Assembly: GCA_011009095.1 (NCBI GenBank)
Contig: VTPC01091020.1
Span: 49,136 to 113,135 of the forward strand
Reading direction: 5' to 3'
Length of the DNA: 64,000 bases
Source: Ignelater luminosus
Lineage: Eukaryota > Arthropoda > Insecta > Coleoptera > Elateridae
Positions within the stretch are counted from its first letter, which is position 1; every line of letters begins with the position of its first letter. Positions 24,330 to 36,314 of this stretch are shown here, piece by piece. Both the position numbers and the translations under genes were made by a program. A model generated the notes under the pieces. The model had not been told where the DNA came from and did no database searches. It was given only the letters and a program-made list of their open reading frames with translations.

Positions 24330-25640
24330 GAATAAATCGGAAACTGGTAGTACCTGCCCTAAACAAGATTATTATATTAGGCAATATGTAGCCCCAAAAA
24401 CAGTATTTTATTACAGATGTGGAAAAGCAGGGTTCGTGTTGAAACAATGTCAGAAGTGTTTGGGAAAAGTTAATCCTAGTCATTGGGTGACTTTGCGGTG
24501 CACCTAGGTATCTTTACAGCAAACACGTTGAACAACCAAAAGTATCTAAGATGTATTTGGCTCCTAGACCACTTTTATCAGTTAACTAAATATTTCAAAA
24601 TATTGGGAGATAACTTAGATTGCACCACTTTATTGTAGTAGAACATAAAATTATTGCTGACAGTGCCAAACCAATTTAGACAGCTCGCTTATCGTGTTTT
24701 ACAAACTGTTCAGGAAATAATCCGGAAAGAAATACAAACGACGCAACAAAATATATTATAGAGCCATCATTCCATAGCCATCGTTCGTGATCATGGTTTC
24801 TAACAGAACGACTCTAAGATTCTGCGTTGATTCTACGAAAATCAATAGAGTTATAAAGAAGAATGCTTACCCAATTCCTTTCAACGCCCGCATGTTAGAT
24901 TGGTTATGTAAAGCTCAATTTAAGTTCTCTCAACATCAAAAGTGCTTATTGGCAAATTCTTATGGCTGAAGACTCCTGTGAATATACTCCGTTTTCCATT
25001 CTAGGCCACTACCCATTTAAAAAGATGGCTTTTGGATCTTGCCATTTTATAGTGATTTTTCCGCATTAGAACTCCATCCGTTTGTTTACCTAGACGACGT
25101 AGTTGTTGTAACGAAAACCTCGGAACAGCATGTAGAGGTTTTCAAAAAAATTTACAAAAGATTCTCGCAGGCAGAAATTATTTTATCGAAAAAAAAAATG
25201 TAATTTTTGTTGTGATAAATTAAAATTCTCGCGCTATGTAGTCACAAAAAGAGGACTGCTAGTCAATACAGATAAAATAAGAGCTGTCTAGAAATTCCTC
25301 CACTTAAAACAGTCAAAGAAATCTGTCGTATTATAGTATGGCAGGTTGGTACCGCAAATGCATTCTGAAGTTTAGTGTCCTGGTTGCTTTTACGACTGGA
25401 TTGTTGCAAAAAAACAAACGAATCAGGTATGTGAAAATGCATTTTGCCATCTTAAAAGTCAGATTCAGCTCTCATTTTATTGTGTCCAGACTTATTGGTT
25501 TGCTTTTTGGTACAGATCGATGCCTCTGATTACGCTATAAGCATCAAAACTATCCAGACAGTGAACATGTCATAATGTTATATTAGCCGTCCCTTTCATC
25601 TCTCTTGGGTAACAGCACTACTTGAATATCTGGTTACCTC
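24330..25640 (+). mobile_element. Ty3/gypsy-type LTR retroelement fossil (internal part)
   Basis: A broken, old internal fragment in + orientation. Recognisable parts in order are a CCHC-like zinc knuckle of gag type near 24410, a protease-to-RT linker region, and reverse-transcriptase blocks including RFCVDSTKINRV near 24810. An RT end with RNase H-like continuation extends to about 25640. No LTRs are identifiable. It has many breaks and is an ancient fossil. Confidence 0.7.
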
Positions 25641-25932
25641 CAAGGGTTTCATTTAACAAATATGGCAAAATAATGATAAAAAACTTTTTTATATGCACGC
25701 ACTATTTTTATAATTTCTTACTACGCGTATAAGTATTTATATATCATCGACCCTTGGGTTGAATTTCAATGGACCGTTGACTATATTCGTAAAGCTATTT
25801 TAAAGTCTGCGTACTTAATGACTTTTGTCAGCCTTTCGTAATTATTTTTCTTTGACCCACACAAATAAATGTCGAACGGTACAAAACATGGATGGAGATG
25901 TTAAAAGAGTTATGTTGACCATACAATTCTGT

Positions 25933-26216
25933 GGGTCATGCTAAATTGCATCCCTGTGCATCCCATTAGATTCCAATGTATCCCATGAGAGTCCAAGGCA
26001 TCCCTTGAAATTTAATGCATTGGAATGCATCCGTTGAAATTCCAATACATGGACATTCAAGAAATTTCAAGGGATGCCTTGGAATTTCAAGAGATTCATT
26101 GAAATCTCATAGGATACATTAGAATCTCATGAGATACATTGGAATCTTATAGGATACATAGGAAACTCAGGGTGTGCATTGAAAACTCATGAGATGTATG
26201 CATTTAGCATGATCCC
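25933..26216. mobile_element. Palindromic foldback element built of about 20-bp repeats
   Basis: The 284-bp element begins GGGTCATGCTAAATTGCAT and ends ATGCATTTAGCATGATCCC, inverted ends with a one-base gap. It is flanked by a perfect 8-bp duplication, AATTCTGT, at 25925-25932 and 26217-26224. The interior is a series of imperfect units of about 20 bp of the type GAATCTCATGAGATACATTG. At least five run in one orientation in the right half (about 26090-26200). The left half (25950-26040) carries the complementary units (for example GATTCCAATGTATCCCATGA). The whole folds into one hairpin. The 8-bp duplication suggests mobilisation by a hAT- or P-type transposase; the class is inference. Confidence 0.8.
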
Positions 26217-26224
26217 AATTCTGT

Positions 26225-29208
26225 GAATTACTGCAGTGGACACTAAACGGGTATGAAATCGAGCAATAGTACAATTTGCCAGTTTTATCACCCTATGGTA
26301 TCTTGTTTAAGGTATTTTACTTTTTATGATCTTTTTCTGTTTTAAGATACCATAGTGAAAAAAGTAAATGAGATTGCCTCAGAGGAGCTGAAGAAGAATG
26401 GTAACATCCCACTGACCAGATTTCGATTTTTAAAAGCTTTCTGGTTATTGTTTAGAACTTTTATTTCAACATGTATGTAGTCAATGAGGAATTGATTTGC
26501 AATAATCGATTTCTTTTTAGGTGCATTAGAATCTTTGTAACTTTTCTGGCCGATTTTGATCTATTTCCCATTGATCAAATAACTAACACAAGTTTAAAAG
26601 TAAAGTTTGATTATTTTTTGGTTCTGTTTACTTACCTAAACTTAATCTGTTAACATCATTCCAACCCTTGACTAAACCAATCGGTTCCCTAAAATCACTT
26701 GTTTACTCTATATTGCTCACATAATTTTATCTTCATAAACATTTTTCATTTGAGAATATCTACAGATACTATTTAGTTTTTGATAGATATTCAACAATAT
26801 AATCTCGCTGTTATATTTTAATGTTAACGTGCTTAAGGGCTCTGATTTATACGTGAAGGAATAAATTTGAAGACAATAGATGTAATACATCTTTGTTTGT
26901 CTCTTTGTTTGTTAGATCCTAATAGTCAACTTGTCTCGTAGTGTAGTATACTAAAAAAAAGAAAACAAAACAAAAAATAATATATTAAATCATAGCCGCC
27001 TACAGTACTACTGTTAGTCTTGCAGCAAAACAAGGATTTTTATTTAATACGTAATATCTTTCGTAGTAAACGAAAAATAAAGCTAGAAACCCATAAAAAT
27101 AAAAGCCAGTAGCTCATATTGCTTTCTTCTCGAGCGTAATGGCCACAAATATTTTAAATACAGCCCTATAAAAAATTCATGCAGCTAATCAAAATAAATT
27201 TTTTAGACATTTCAAAATACAGACAACATTTTTCATTAAACTGGTCCTAAACTCTCGAGGGACACATAAATTAATTAATACATTCCGTATTGTATACCAG
27301 ATCGATCCCTTAAAAATTTTATTGCAAATTCTCTACTAGCTATCCGTGAAATTGTCTCGATAAAGCAAATGATCCGTAAGCTTATTAAGACGGACGGTGT
27401 TGAAGGGTAAACTGATTTCAGAGTTGAAATTAGACTTTTGGTAATAAATTGTAAAATTTATTAGTTACTTCTCTTTTCATTAAGTTACGTAAACGGTAGT
27501 TTTGTAAAGTAATGACGTGACAAATAAAATGAAGCCGATGCTCCTTAAAAATTGAAGTTTTATTATTTGTTCTGGTGTTACATTTTGCTTATAAGAAAAA
27601 ATATTTACAAGCAAAAAAATATCACATTTTTTTGAAGTAGCCATTTCAAGGATATATAAAATCTTAAAAACTGCTTGGGGTGATGGCGCTTTCAAGATAT
27701 ATCTGCAGTGTTTGATGGTTAAAGAGCTTTGGAAGCGATATACTATAAAAGATAATGGATGATTTGATCGTTTAGATAGCAACGAACAGTTCTGTCCTTG
27801 TATTATAGAAGATACAAAATCGATTGCTGAATTATATGAACTTCCTTTACATTTTATAAAAAATGTTTATTGCAATACCTCGTTGGATTAGCTTTTTTAT
27901 AGGTAATATATCCTTTTTTACATTAAATTAATTGAACTGATTGTTTACCTTAAACTTTTTGAAACGTAATTAACTTTAACTCTAGCCTTACTTTGGTGTA
28001 ATCACCTGGATGGTTTTAAATATTAATCAAGGTACTTAAAGTTTTTAGAGTCCTTTAATAATTAATTAGATTTGAAATGATTTTTTTTTTATTTAGCATT
28101 ACACATACCATTTCTACAGCTATAGTTAGTAATAAAATCTGATATGAGGCAGGAATATTTACGACAACACCATTCTAACCCAGAAGATCATGACATTTTT
28201 AATAAAATAATTTATATTGGATCAGTATCTCTAGAACACCATTCCTCATCTTGATCATCAAAATTCAGACTTGCTTTAAGAAAGTTGAACAACCGACTCA
28301 AGAAGATTTAGACGTTAAAACTGGTGTTGAAGTTGTGTAGATTCTATCTGAAATAACCTGAATACAACATGAATACTGAGGGTAACAAAACTTCGATAAA
28401 CAATTTAAAAAAACTGAAACTTATCAGCAATGTTTGAATTCTAACTCAGCCCATTCAGTTGTTTCTATGCCAATAACATGTGCTATTTCTACTTGTCCTC
28501 AGAAATATCTAAAATCCGTCAGAAGCTATCTATGTAGATCAAATTTAGACTCTCCTTAAAGCTTCTAAACAGTTATCTGACATTTGTTCAGCTACAGTAA
28601 TTTTGCATATACTCCATACTAGGTAACTAAGTTAAAAAAATTGTTTCGATCAACACTTTCGACATAAATTCTTAGAAAGCAAACAAGGCATGAAAGGCAC
28701 TACTACATGAAAATTTAAAGAGTTTTAAGAAAAAGATAACAAGCTTTATTTAAAGCTTTTATGTTACATCCTGTTTTCACTTGGGCCCAAGCATGATCTT
28801 CAAACAATTAGAAAAGAAAAAGAAAAGACACACGAGCTTAAAGAAACATTGTTCAAACCTAGAAGCTTTGCCATTACCAGTAAATAGCGGGTTACTTTCT
28901 TTAGGTATTCTAAATTTTACCTACTTGCCAATTTTGGCTAGAAAACCAAGTAGATAGATTTGTATGTCACTTAAATCTTGTTTTCTAATATCTTCATCAA
29001 TTCTTTGCATATATTTACCAAGTTCTTTTTTAGTAGACGTAGAATTTGTCTTGTTCTTACTTTAACTAGACCACTTAAGTAAGAATTCTGATAATTTTGT
29101 GTGTATAGGGTGATTAAGTTGCATAGTTTACGTTTTTATCATTCGACACTTATTACATGTCAGTTCAGAATACTCAGGTTGAATTATTTAGACCGTCTCA
29201 TATACCTA
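26225..29208. other. AT-rich sequence, nothing recognised
   Basis: Only short chance frames are present. Around 28130-28960 the sequence is slightly less AT-rich, but I could not match it to any family. Confidence 0.4.
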
Positions 29209-29424
29209 TACAGTCACATCCCGTACTTGCGCGATAGGGGGGGGTCGAGCGATAACCGCGTAAATTGAATTCGCGTAAGTCGGGGTACAATTTTGCATAT
29301 AAATACGAGGTCTGTTCAAAAAGTATCGCGAATTTTGAATTTCCGTTGGTTACGTATATTCGATTTTCGATTTTTTTGTGGCGTTATGTTGGTACTAATG
29401 TCCCTCACTTATGCCAACAAGTTC

Positions 29425-29460
29425 GGCCATTTTGAATGTTTAGTTAATTTTTGACAGCTG
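29425..29460 (+). promoter_or_regulatory. GCCATTTTG and TTGACA motifs upstream of mariner D
   Basis: GGCCATTTTGAA is followed about 20 bp later by TTTTTGACAGCTG, 55-85 bp before the transposase start. The same pair of motif types is seen upstream of families A, B, C and the DD41D element. Regulatory function is inferred. Confidence 0.3.
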
Positions 29461-29512
29461 TTTTGCTTGGACGTGTTTTGGCTCGTCTTCGATTTTTGCC
29501 TATTCCAAAAAA

Positions 29513-30179
29513 ATGGATCAAAGAATCTGTATCAAATTTTGTGTGAAAAACAAAATTAAGTGCGCGGACGCATTCCGAATGTTGACTGTGGCATATGGTG
29601 AAGCTACCTTGGACCGAAGCAACGTTTATTGGTGGTACAAAATGTTCTCAGAGGGCCGAGAAGATGTGAACGTCGAAGAGCGTGCTTTTCGTTTTGCTTA
29701 CAGTTTTCTTCGATTGCAGGGGCGTGGTGCATCATGAGTTCTTGCCACAGGGTAGAACGGTCAATAAGGAATATTACCTGCAAGTTATGCGCAATTTGCG
29801 CGAAGCAATCCGCCAGAAACGCCCGGATTTGTGGAAGAACAAAAATTGGCTTTTGCACTATGATAACGCCCCTGCTCACACATCGTTGCTTGTGCGCGAA
29901 CTTCTGGCTAAAAACAACACACTAATGATGCCGCAGCCACCGTATTCCCCAGACCTGGCCCCCTGTGACTTTTTCTTGTTCCCGAAACTGAAGAGGCCCA
30001 TGAAAGGACGACGCTACGCTACGATTGAGGAGATAAAGACGGCATCGAAGGAGGAGCTGAACAAGATCACAAAAAATGATTTTTTGAAGTGCTTCGAGGA
30101 TTGGAAAAAACGTTGGCACAAGTGTATAATATCTGATGGGGATTACTTTGAAGGGGACAAAATAGATATTCACGAATAA
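29513..30179 (+). pseudogene. mariner family D transposase with internal deletion
   Basis: The N-terminal frame MDQRICIKFCVKNKIKCADAF... runs to the EERA block near 29690, where relatives continue with GRP. The sequence then jumps to the LLTVFFDCRGVVHHEF region in another frame and continues to the normal end (KWHKCIISDGDY-type residues, stop at 30177-30179). The lost segment holds the second helix-turn-helix and the first catalytic Asp. The second and third remain (HYDNAPAH and PYSPDLAPCD, 34 residues apart). The protein cannot be active. With intact ends this is the typical first step from a full element to a MITE. The family matches what I know as GVQW3/FLJ37770-like mariner proteins. Confidence 0.88.
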
Positions 30180-30359
30180 ATAAATAATTTTTGAAAAAAC
30201 ACAAAATTTGCGATACTTTTTGAACAGACCTCGTACATACAAATTATGTTTAATTGGGACGGGAGACTAAAGAAAACAATGATTTAGAAGAAAAATGTGT
30301 AATAAAATCTTAGATAATACAACAAATTATATTATTATGAATTGCAAAAACATAAACCG

Positions 30360-30497
30360 TTAATTTGACGTAGAAGGCTTCATAAAATCTAACAAAGTCG
30401 TCTGAGATTTTTTCTTCTCACGCAAAATTTCCTTGTTGGAGTCTATGTTTTCCAAAATTTGTAACTCTTTTTCAATTGAACTGAGGCTTTCTGTCAA
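30360..30497 (-). pseudogene. C-terminal remnant of pogo-type transposase with PIP-box-like motif
   Basis: On the minus strand an open segment reads TESLSSIEKELQILENID, then KKSQTTLLDFMKPSTSN and a stop. The helical charged stretch followed by QTTLLDFM resembles the C-terminus of pogo/Tigger transposases. Pogo itself is reported to bind PCNA through a QxxLxxFF-type box there; here the final aromatic is Met. The rest of the transposase has been deleted or has decayed. Its position just inside the right end supports the reading. Confidence 0.6.
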
Positions 30498-30584
30498 CTA
30501 AATACGAATCGACGAGAAGATTTAAAAACCGCGTAACTTCGAATTCGCGTAAGTAGGGGGAGCGTAAGTGGGGGTATTACTGTA

Positions 30585-33082
30585 TAACCTACTTGTAGGT
30601 GTTTATTTATCTCAAAAATAGGATTAATGGTAGGAAAGACATTATGATGCTAGTAAGAGAGCTCAGCAGACTCTAGACACTTAAAACGGGTGGTACTCAT
30701 TGTTCTTGCTTAACTAATTACTTAGTGGTCAGATTTTATTCTTGAGTAACGAATTCTTCTAAAGTGTAATCAGAGATACTAGTTAAAGTTCGATCTAAAG
30801 AACGAAACGTAAAAAAACAGAAGACAGAGTAGATCGTATCTTCTAAATTTTAATGATGGGTTTTTATTGAAAACCTACTAACGATTATTTTTATTTAGCT
30901 TCAATAAATTCTTGCCAAGCCAAGCTAGTCTTATAGTCTCAAAAAGTTTCCTTTGTGAATACTCACTGTCAGGAAGTATGACCCAGGCTAATTCCTGTTA
31001 GATGGACAAGAATCTGACAATAAAATAAAGAGATAGTTGAGGGCGCCAATAAAATAAAAGATGGTGTGCCTCCGAATGTGAGCTATAATTTGACTTCAAA
31101 ACAACAAATAATAATAAACTTGATAATTGCGCAAAAAATATGTCTATTAAATTGCTCTTAATCACAAGAATAACTCCATCAATATAATAAAAAAGAGAAC
31201 AAGATATAATAAACACACTCAACTGTAAATATTGATAAATGTAAATAAAATGTACAATAAACAAGCACAAAGTACATATAAAAAGCTGTAAATGAATGGT
31301 AAAAAAATCAACATATAAATGTAAATAATAAACAAGCCAATATAACTGCATATGAGATAAATAAATTTTAGTCTCTCTCTGTTTAATTAAAGATAATAAA
31401 GCATTATGTTGATAAATAATTCTTCTCGAATAAGAACTTGTTATTACTGATAACAAGAGGAATCGTAGAAGGTTAGAAAACTTCTCACACATCTCCCACA
31501 CTTACAACTAAGGATTTTACATTTCAACTGAAATGTTAAATCAAAATGCTTGTTACTCAAGAAATAACGTGAATCTGTTCCAAGCGGGTCAACTACGTCG
31601 GTTTTAATAGTGGTCTGTATTTGTACGTAAAACTAAATGCTATTTAAAGCAAAATACAGCAATGTCGGCAGCGTAATGTTTACCGCTCTGATGCTCTATT
31701 GTCTATTTTACTAGTTTGTTACTTATCAATTCTATTACAAATAATTCTATCTTTTCTAACACTTTTTTTGTTCTGTCCGGTTTGTAGCTGCCAGAAGCGC
31801 TGGGAAAACGGCTTGAAATGGTAAATCTCTTTAAAAATGCTGCAGATTGTTTTGCAAAAACTTCGAACTGCTGTTCAAACTTTTAGATGGTCTTGTTTGC
31901 TTGCATGTCATTACGTACCAGAACCGACATAGCCTATATAGTGAAGAATTTAAGCAACGATCACATTATGTTAAAATTTGTATGTTCACAATACACTTAG
32001 TTTGTCAGAACAGGTGAATGTTGAGCTCCACTTCCAATATTGTTTTATTCGCTGCCTATTTAAGCAATCTGTGCTAAGATTTCTATTATGTTTTCAATAA
32101 TTGTGATGTTTTCATGCATTTCTAGTTTACAAGTTATTGCATTCAGCATGTTCATCTACACCCTTAACAAGTTGTAATGTTATTTTTAAATTTCATGGTA
32201 TTACAATACTTACAAATACATTTAGCTTTGTATAATAAAACCTTTTGTCGGAGATATTTTTCGATTTATCTTGTACAATGTTTATTTTAACATATGTGGG
32301 ACTTGTTCTAAAAACCACCTGCTTTGCAGCTGTGGGAATTTTCTAGAATTGTGCAACTAGAAACGCCTAGCCAGGCCGAGTTTGTTTTAACATGGGTTGA
32401 TTTGCATTAAATTTTACACCTCACATAGGAGTGGGTTGTACATATATTGATTCCTGTTTAAATCTGGCTTTTACTTTATCGTTTGACACTTTTGCAGGCT
32501 GGGACAAGTTAGACTTCTCCATTGTTAGATAGGGGTGTTTATTTCTTTGTCTTATCTTACTCATGGTAGTACAGTTGCGCCTAGTTGAACTTGGTGGGAA
32601 GTTGAGTCGTTCTGAAGCGAATTCGATAGCGCAGTCATCATAGGGTTGTTGTCTGATTCAAAGAGTAGTTCACCTGTTTGGGGTTGTTCGTTATTGAATT
32701 CTGCATCGCAAATTTAACGCTGTAGTGTTAAACAGTTTGTAAAAAAACTTATCGGGAATGATTCCGTAACCAGAATTGTGTGGATACTTAAAAATAAACA
32801 TTTCTTCAATTATCTTACCTCAGGTTAAATTTCGTTAACCCAAAAACTTTATCTAACTACGTTAGGATCATGAGAATCTACGATACTCCTGTTCTAGTTA
32901 CGAGAATTAATTAATCATTAGTGATATTTGGAACTATCGAACCCTCTAGTTTATTAAATATCGTTATTAGAACCATTGCTTGTTTGGAAAATTAATTGAT
33001 AGCATTTGACATTCAGCGGTTATGTAGAGTAGTGTGTTAAAGTACGTATCAATGTAGTGTTGCTTGAACAATGTTTTGGTGC
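30585..33082. other. AT-rich sequence, nothing recognised
   Basis: A minus-strand open frame at 30998-31501 (167 codons, Leu/Ile/Tyr/Ser-rich) is most likely an artefact of AT-rich sequence. It has no start context, no splice signals and only low-complexity hydrophobic residues. A heat-shock-element-like triplet occurs at 32336-32348 (GAATTTTCTAGAA), with no gene nearby. Confidence 0.4.
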
Positions 33083-33201
33083 GTGGATGAGGTACTTTTT
33101 TTGATGTGCGTTGTTTTCTAACGCAAGTAAGGATTAATGACCATTCCGCATGCCGCTGGAGTTTCGTAGATCAAGCAATAAATTCTATAATACCCAGTCC
33201 A
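33083..33201 (+). repeat. 119-bp interspersed repeat, copy 1
   Basis: Starts GTGGATGAGGTACTTTTTTT and ends AATACCCAGTCCA. It matches 39138-39256 over its full length with only about three differences. It contains CAATAAATTC, which resembles a polyadenylation signal, near its end. The flanks of the two copies are unrelated, so this is a mobile or dispersed unit of unknown class. Confidence 0.85.
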
Positions 33202-35834
33202 ATTTATTTAGTATTATTTACTTTGTTTGGGTTGTAAAGTACAGTCAAATACGCAAATAGTTTTGTAGGTAGATTTTGTATATTGGGTGCCCAAGGCTAA
33301 ACTGAATTTAAATTGATAATATTTCTTTAATAAGTTAAAGCTTTTAATAAGATTAGATAGAAAAATTCTGTAATGTTGTTTTTTAGAAATGTCATTTAAG
33401 AGGTTTAGAATGTATTATTGACGCTGTTGAAAACTTAACGTTACTTTTATACAAATATTTTAATTTTGTTTTGACCAATTTAGTGGTTTTTGTTCGTTTT
33501 ATTGATATTACCTCTTTTCGTCTGTATTTTTGTTTTAACTTAAAAAAAACAATTTATTTACACTTCAAAATATTTTAGCTTAAATAAAAGTAAACATATA
33601 CTTGCATTTTATTTTGTGTATCGTTTGTAATAATTTTTTTTTCAGGCAAAGTATATACAAATTATAAATATATAAATATATAAATATAATTAAATAATGC
33701 TGTACAGGTAATATAAACTAGATACTTCCTTTTTTAAAAGTAAAATTTAGAGTATATTCTGCGGCTTGGAGTGATCACTGATTCTGATTATCCGATATAA
33801 GTTTTGCAGTGTCATATATACCAAATATTGTAACTTGTATAAGGAATAACTGAGGTTTTTTATTGAGTCTTTATGTCAATTTAGGGTAAATTATTTGTGA
33901 GCCACCCCCATCTCCGACGTTCGAGCTGCTGCGAGCACAATATTTTAGGTCTGCACGGGTATAAGACCACTTTTCCGGGTTTTGCCTGTGACAAAGTAAT
34001 AATGAGGAATATCATCCAATACATATACAGTTGGGTGGAAGCGTCTCGAGCAATTTCAATTTTATGAATTAATATCTTGGTTAGTACGCTGAATAAATTT
34101 GGCAACTGTGTGTTTACAAGGTTGGTAACTTGAAACGTAATGATATTGATAATATCAAAAACACGTTGATTATGTTTTTGAGCATTAAAGACGTATAATT
34201 ACAAAATCTTCGAAGATAATTCTGAACTCACAACAAACATTGTAAACTTATGAATATATTGATATTATATATCATTGCAATACAGACACAAGATGAAATT
34301 AGTGAACTACATATATTGTTTTTATGAAATTCAAGCATACTTTTCAAAACGGATAAAAACAAATATCGAGATTCTTTTACCAGACTTGACCTAACGATAT
34401 ACTGAAAAATAATTTTTTACAATATCTTTGTTCTATTTTGAAGAAACAAGAAAAATGCTTTACTTAACATGTAACGTAAACATAGATGGCAACAACACAT
34501 TCCGTTTTCGTGTAGATCGCATAATTTTCTAAATAAAAGGCCCAACTTTTATTTTTTTGAGAATATACGTAACTGGCACTGGAATGTACAGAAAGCTTGT
34601 TTCAAGAGTTCTGTATATGTTTGTTTCAATTAATAAGTCAATTATTAGTAATATTGAATTGCACTATTGAAAAAATTTGGTGCATACATTGCCATTTGTT
34701 TCTAAAAATTAGTATTGGTGTAGGAATACTTTACAGTAAATATAAGAAGTGACAAAAAACTTAAAATGACGCACTTGAAACACTGAATTGCTCCAAAGAC
34801 ATGTTTTATTGTTCTAGGAAGATTCAAAAGCGATCGTTTCTTTAGATCCAAGCATATTATATCACTGCTATTGCTTTGTTAAATATTATTCCTTTTGCGT
34901 ACCATATTTTATTGTTATTTGAGAAAAAAAGTAGAAATCAGAGAAAATAAGAATAGTGTGACGTGCTCTGCATACAGGCCTTTCAACCTCGCTTCAAATT
35001 TTCGAGCATCATCAACAACTTTTTTTACCAAAGTTTTCTTAACTTACCTACTTCTATTTTTTTGAACAGCGAACAATCAAGGAAAAGCGGCGGTTTCCTA
35101 TTTAGAACTCATAATTTTTGAGGGGGCGCAATGTTTTATTCATGTCAGTGAAGCGTAGTAGAAACCCGCGATACAATAACTTTTGGTTCATTTACACTTT
35201 AATGCAATCAAAAAGGCGCATCGTCTTGGGCTGGCTTTTATATTTAATCAATTTTCTGAATGAATATGATGAATTACGGGGTTCCGCTTGTCACTCTTAT
35301 TAAGAGCCCTTCACATGAAGGCTTAAATTCGAAATAATTTAATTCGTTAATTAATCTGTTTGTCGTTTCAGTTTATAGAATTCTTGGAACCATTAAATTT
35401 CTCCCGCTTTTAGCCGCTTTCTCTTCAACTAATTTCGCCTTTTTATTGACTCTAATTTATTAAGAAACGCAATTTTATTTCCTAGAAGGTAAAGAGCTTT
35501 GTAAAGAGAGGACGAATTACAGTTACGTAAGCTACTTGTAAAACTGAAAAAGCATTTCTGTACGTGTACGCGCAACTTTAGAAGAACCTTTTTTGTGCTT
35601 ATTTTGTGTTGTAATAATTTTGTAGATTTTTATTAATTGACTTTGTGTCAGATTTAAAAGTTACAGACCACACTGTTTTATTATTTCCACAATAATTTTT
35701 GAACTTATTGCAAGTTTGTATAAATAGGCTCGTGTAGATATTATGTAATTAGATGTTACAATATTTTTTATTTAGTATAGCATTGCAACGTGCTCATCAT
35801 AAATCATAATTAACACATTGAGAGCAAATACAGG
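33202..35834. other. AT-rich sequence, nothing recognised
   Basis: Includes an ATA-rich simple stretch near 33660-33700 and a less AT-rich patch near 33895-34060. I could not assign a function to either strand of that patch. Confidence 0.4.
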
Positions 35835-36314
35835 TACCGTAGTTTGGGGCTAAATTGATAGTTTTATTTTTTATTTTGAGCGTAGAATTTTACTCGTTAG
35901 TTAAATTTTCATGTAAAATTAGTATTCCTATTGCCTTCGTATTTGAAATAGATTTCCACATACAGAACATTAACATAAGTCGAAATATTTGCAATATAGA
36001 AGAAAAAGAAACTGAACAATTTCATACCTTGTTTGGGGCGAATTTGATCATGCTTGTTTTATAACACATAAATGTTGCAGAAAAGATAGGATATTGATCA
36101 ATCTGACCCCGGTTTAAATATGTTAGTTGGTTTAGGAAATATTCTGCTGAGAACTAGTCGGGGTCAAATTGATCACTAGTGTGAAATTGATCAATTCTTA
36201 AGCGCTTTTTGATTACTACAAAAGAGACTTTTATATGCAAAATTTGCTTTATATTAAGACAAAGAACGAATACATATTACGTAATACAAAAAAGGCACTC
36301 TTACATCGTATATA

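Larger units (their letters stand above)
29306..30233 (+). mobile_element. mariner element, family D, internally deleted
   Basis: The inverted repeats begin CGAGGTCTGTTCAAAAAGTA at both ends, with about one mismatch over 30 bp. TA duplications lie at 29304-29305 and 30234-30235. At 928 bp it is about 350-400 bp shorter than a full mariner, the loss being internal. It sits inside the pogo-type element, so it inserted later. Confidence 0.92.
29211..30582 (-). mobile_element. pogo/Tigger-type element, internally deleted, with nested mariner
   Basis: The left end is CAGTCACATCCCGTACTTGC. The right end, on the other strand, is CAGTAATACCCCCACTTACG. Both continue with the ACTTACGCG and GAATTCGCG blocks typical of Tigger/pogo ends. 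TA duplications lie at 29209-29210 and 30583-30584. Without the mariner inserted at 29306-30233 and its duplicated TA, the element is only about 442 bp. It retains one recognisable coding scrap, the C-terminus of its transposase (30360-30497, minus). Confidence 0.8.

Noticed and set aside
25933-26216. CRISPR-like reading of the regularly repeated 20-bp units
   Set aside because: The units are imperfect, directly adjacent without spacers, inverted between halves and framed by inverted ends with an 8-bp duplication. This is a eukaryotic foldback element.
29106-29120. TAGGGTGATTAAG string similar to the ends near 58014
   Set aside because: Only a single end is present with no inverted partner, so no element can be called.
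30998-31501. Longest non-transposon open frame (167 codons, minus), hydrophobic and looking like a membrane protein
   Set aside because: Composition is low-complexity Leu/Ile/Tyr/Phe/Ser as expected from AT-rich DNA. No splice context, conserved motif or codon bias supports coding.
32336-32348. Perfect three-unit heat-shock element (GAATTTTCTAGAA)
   Set aside because: No gene, TATA box or transcript evidence nearby. A single match is expected by chance in AT-rich sequence.
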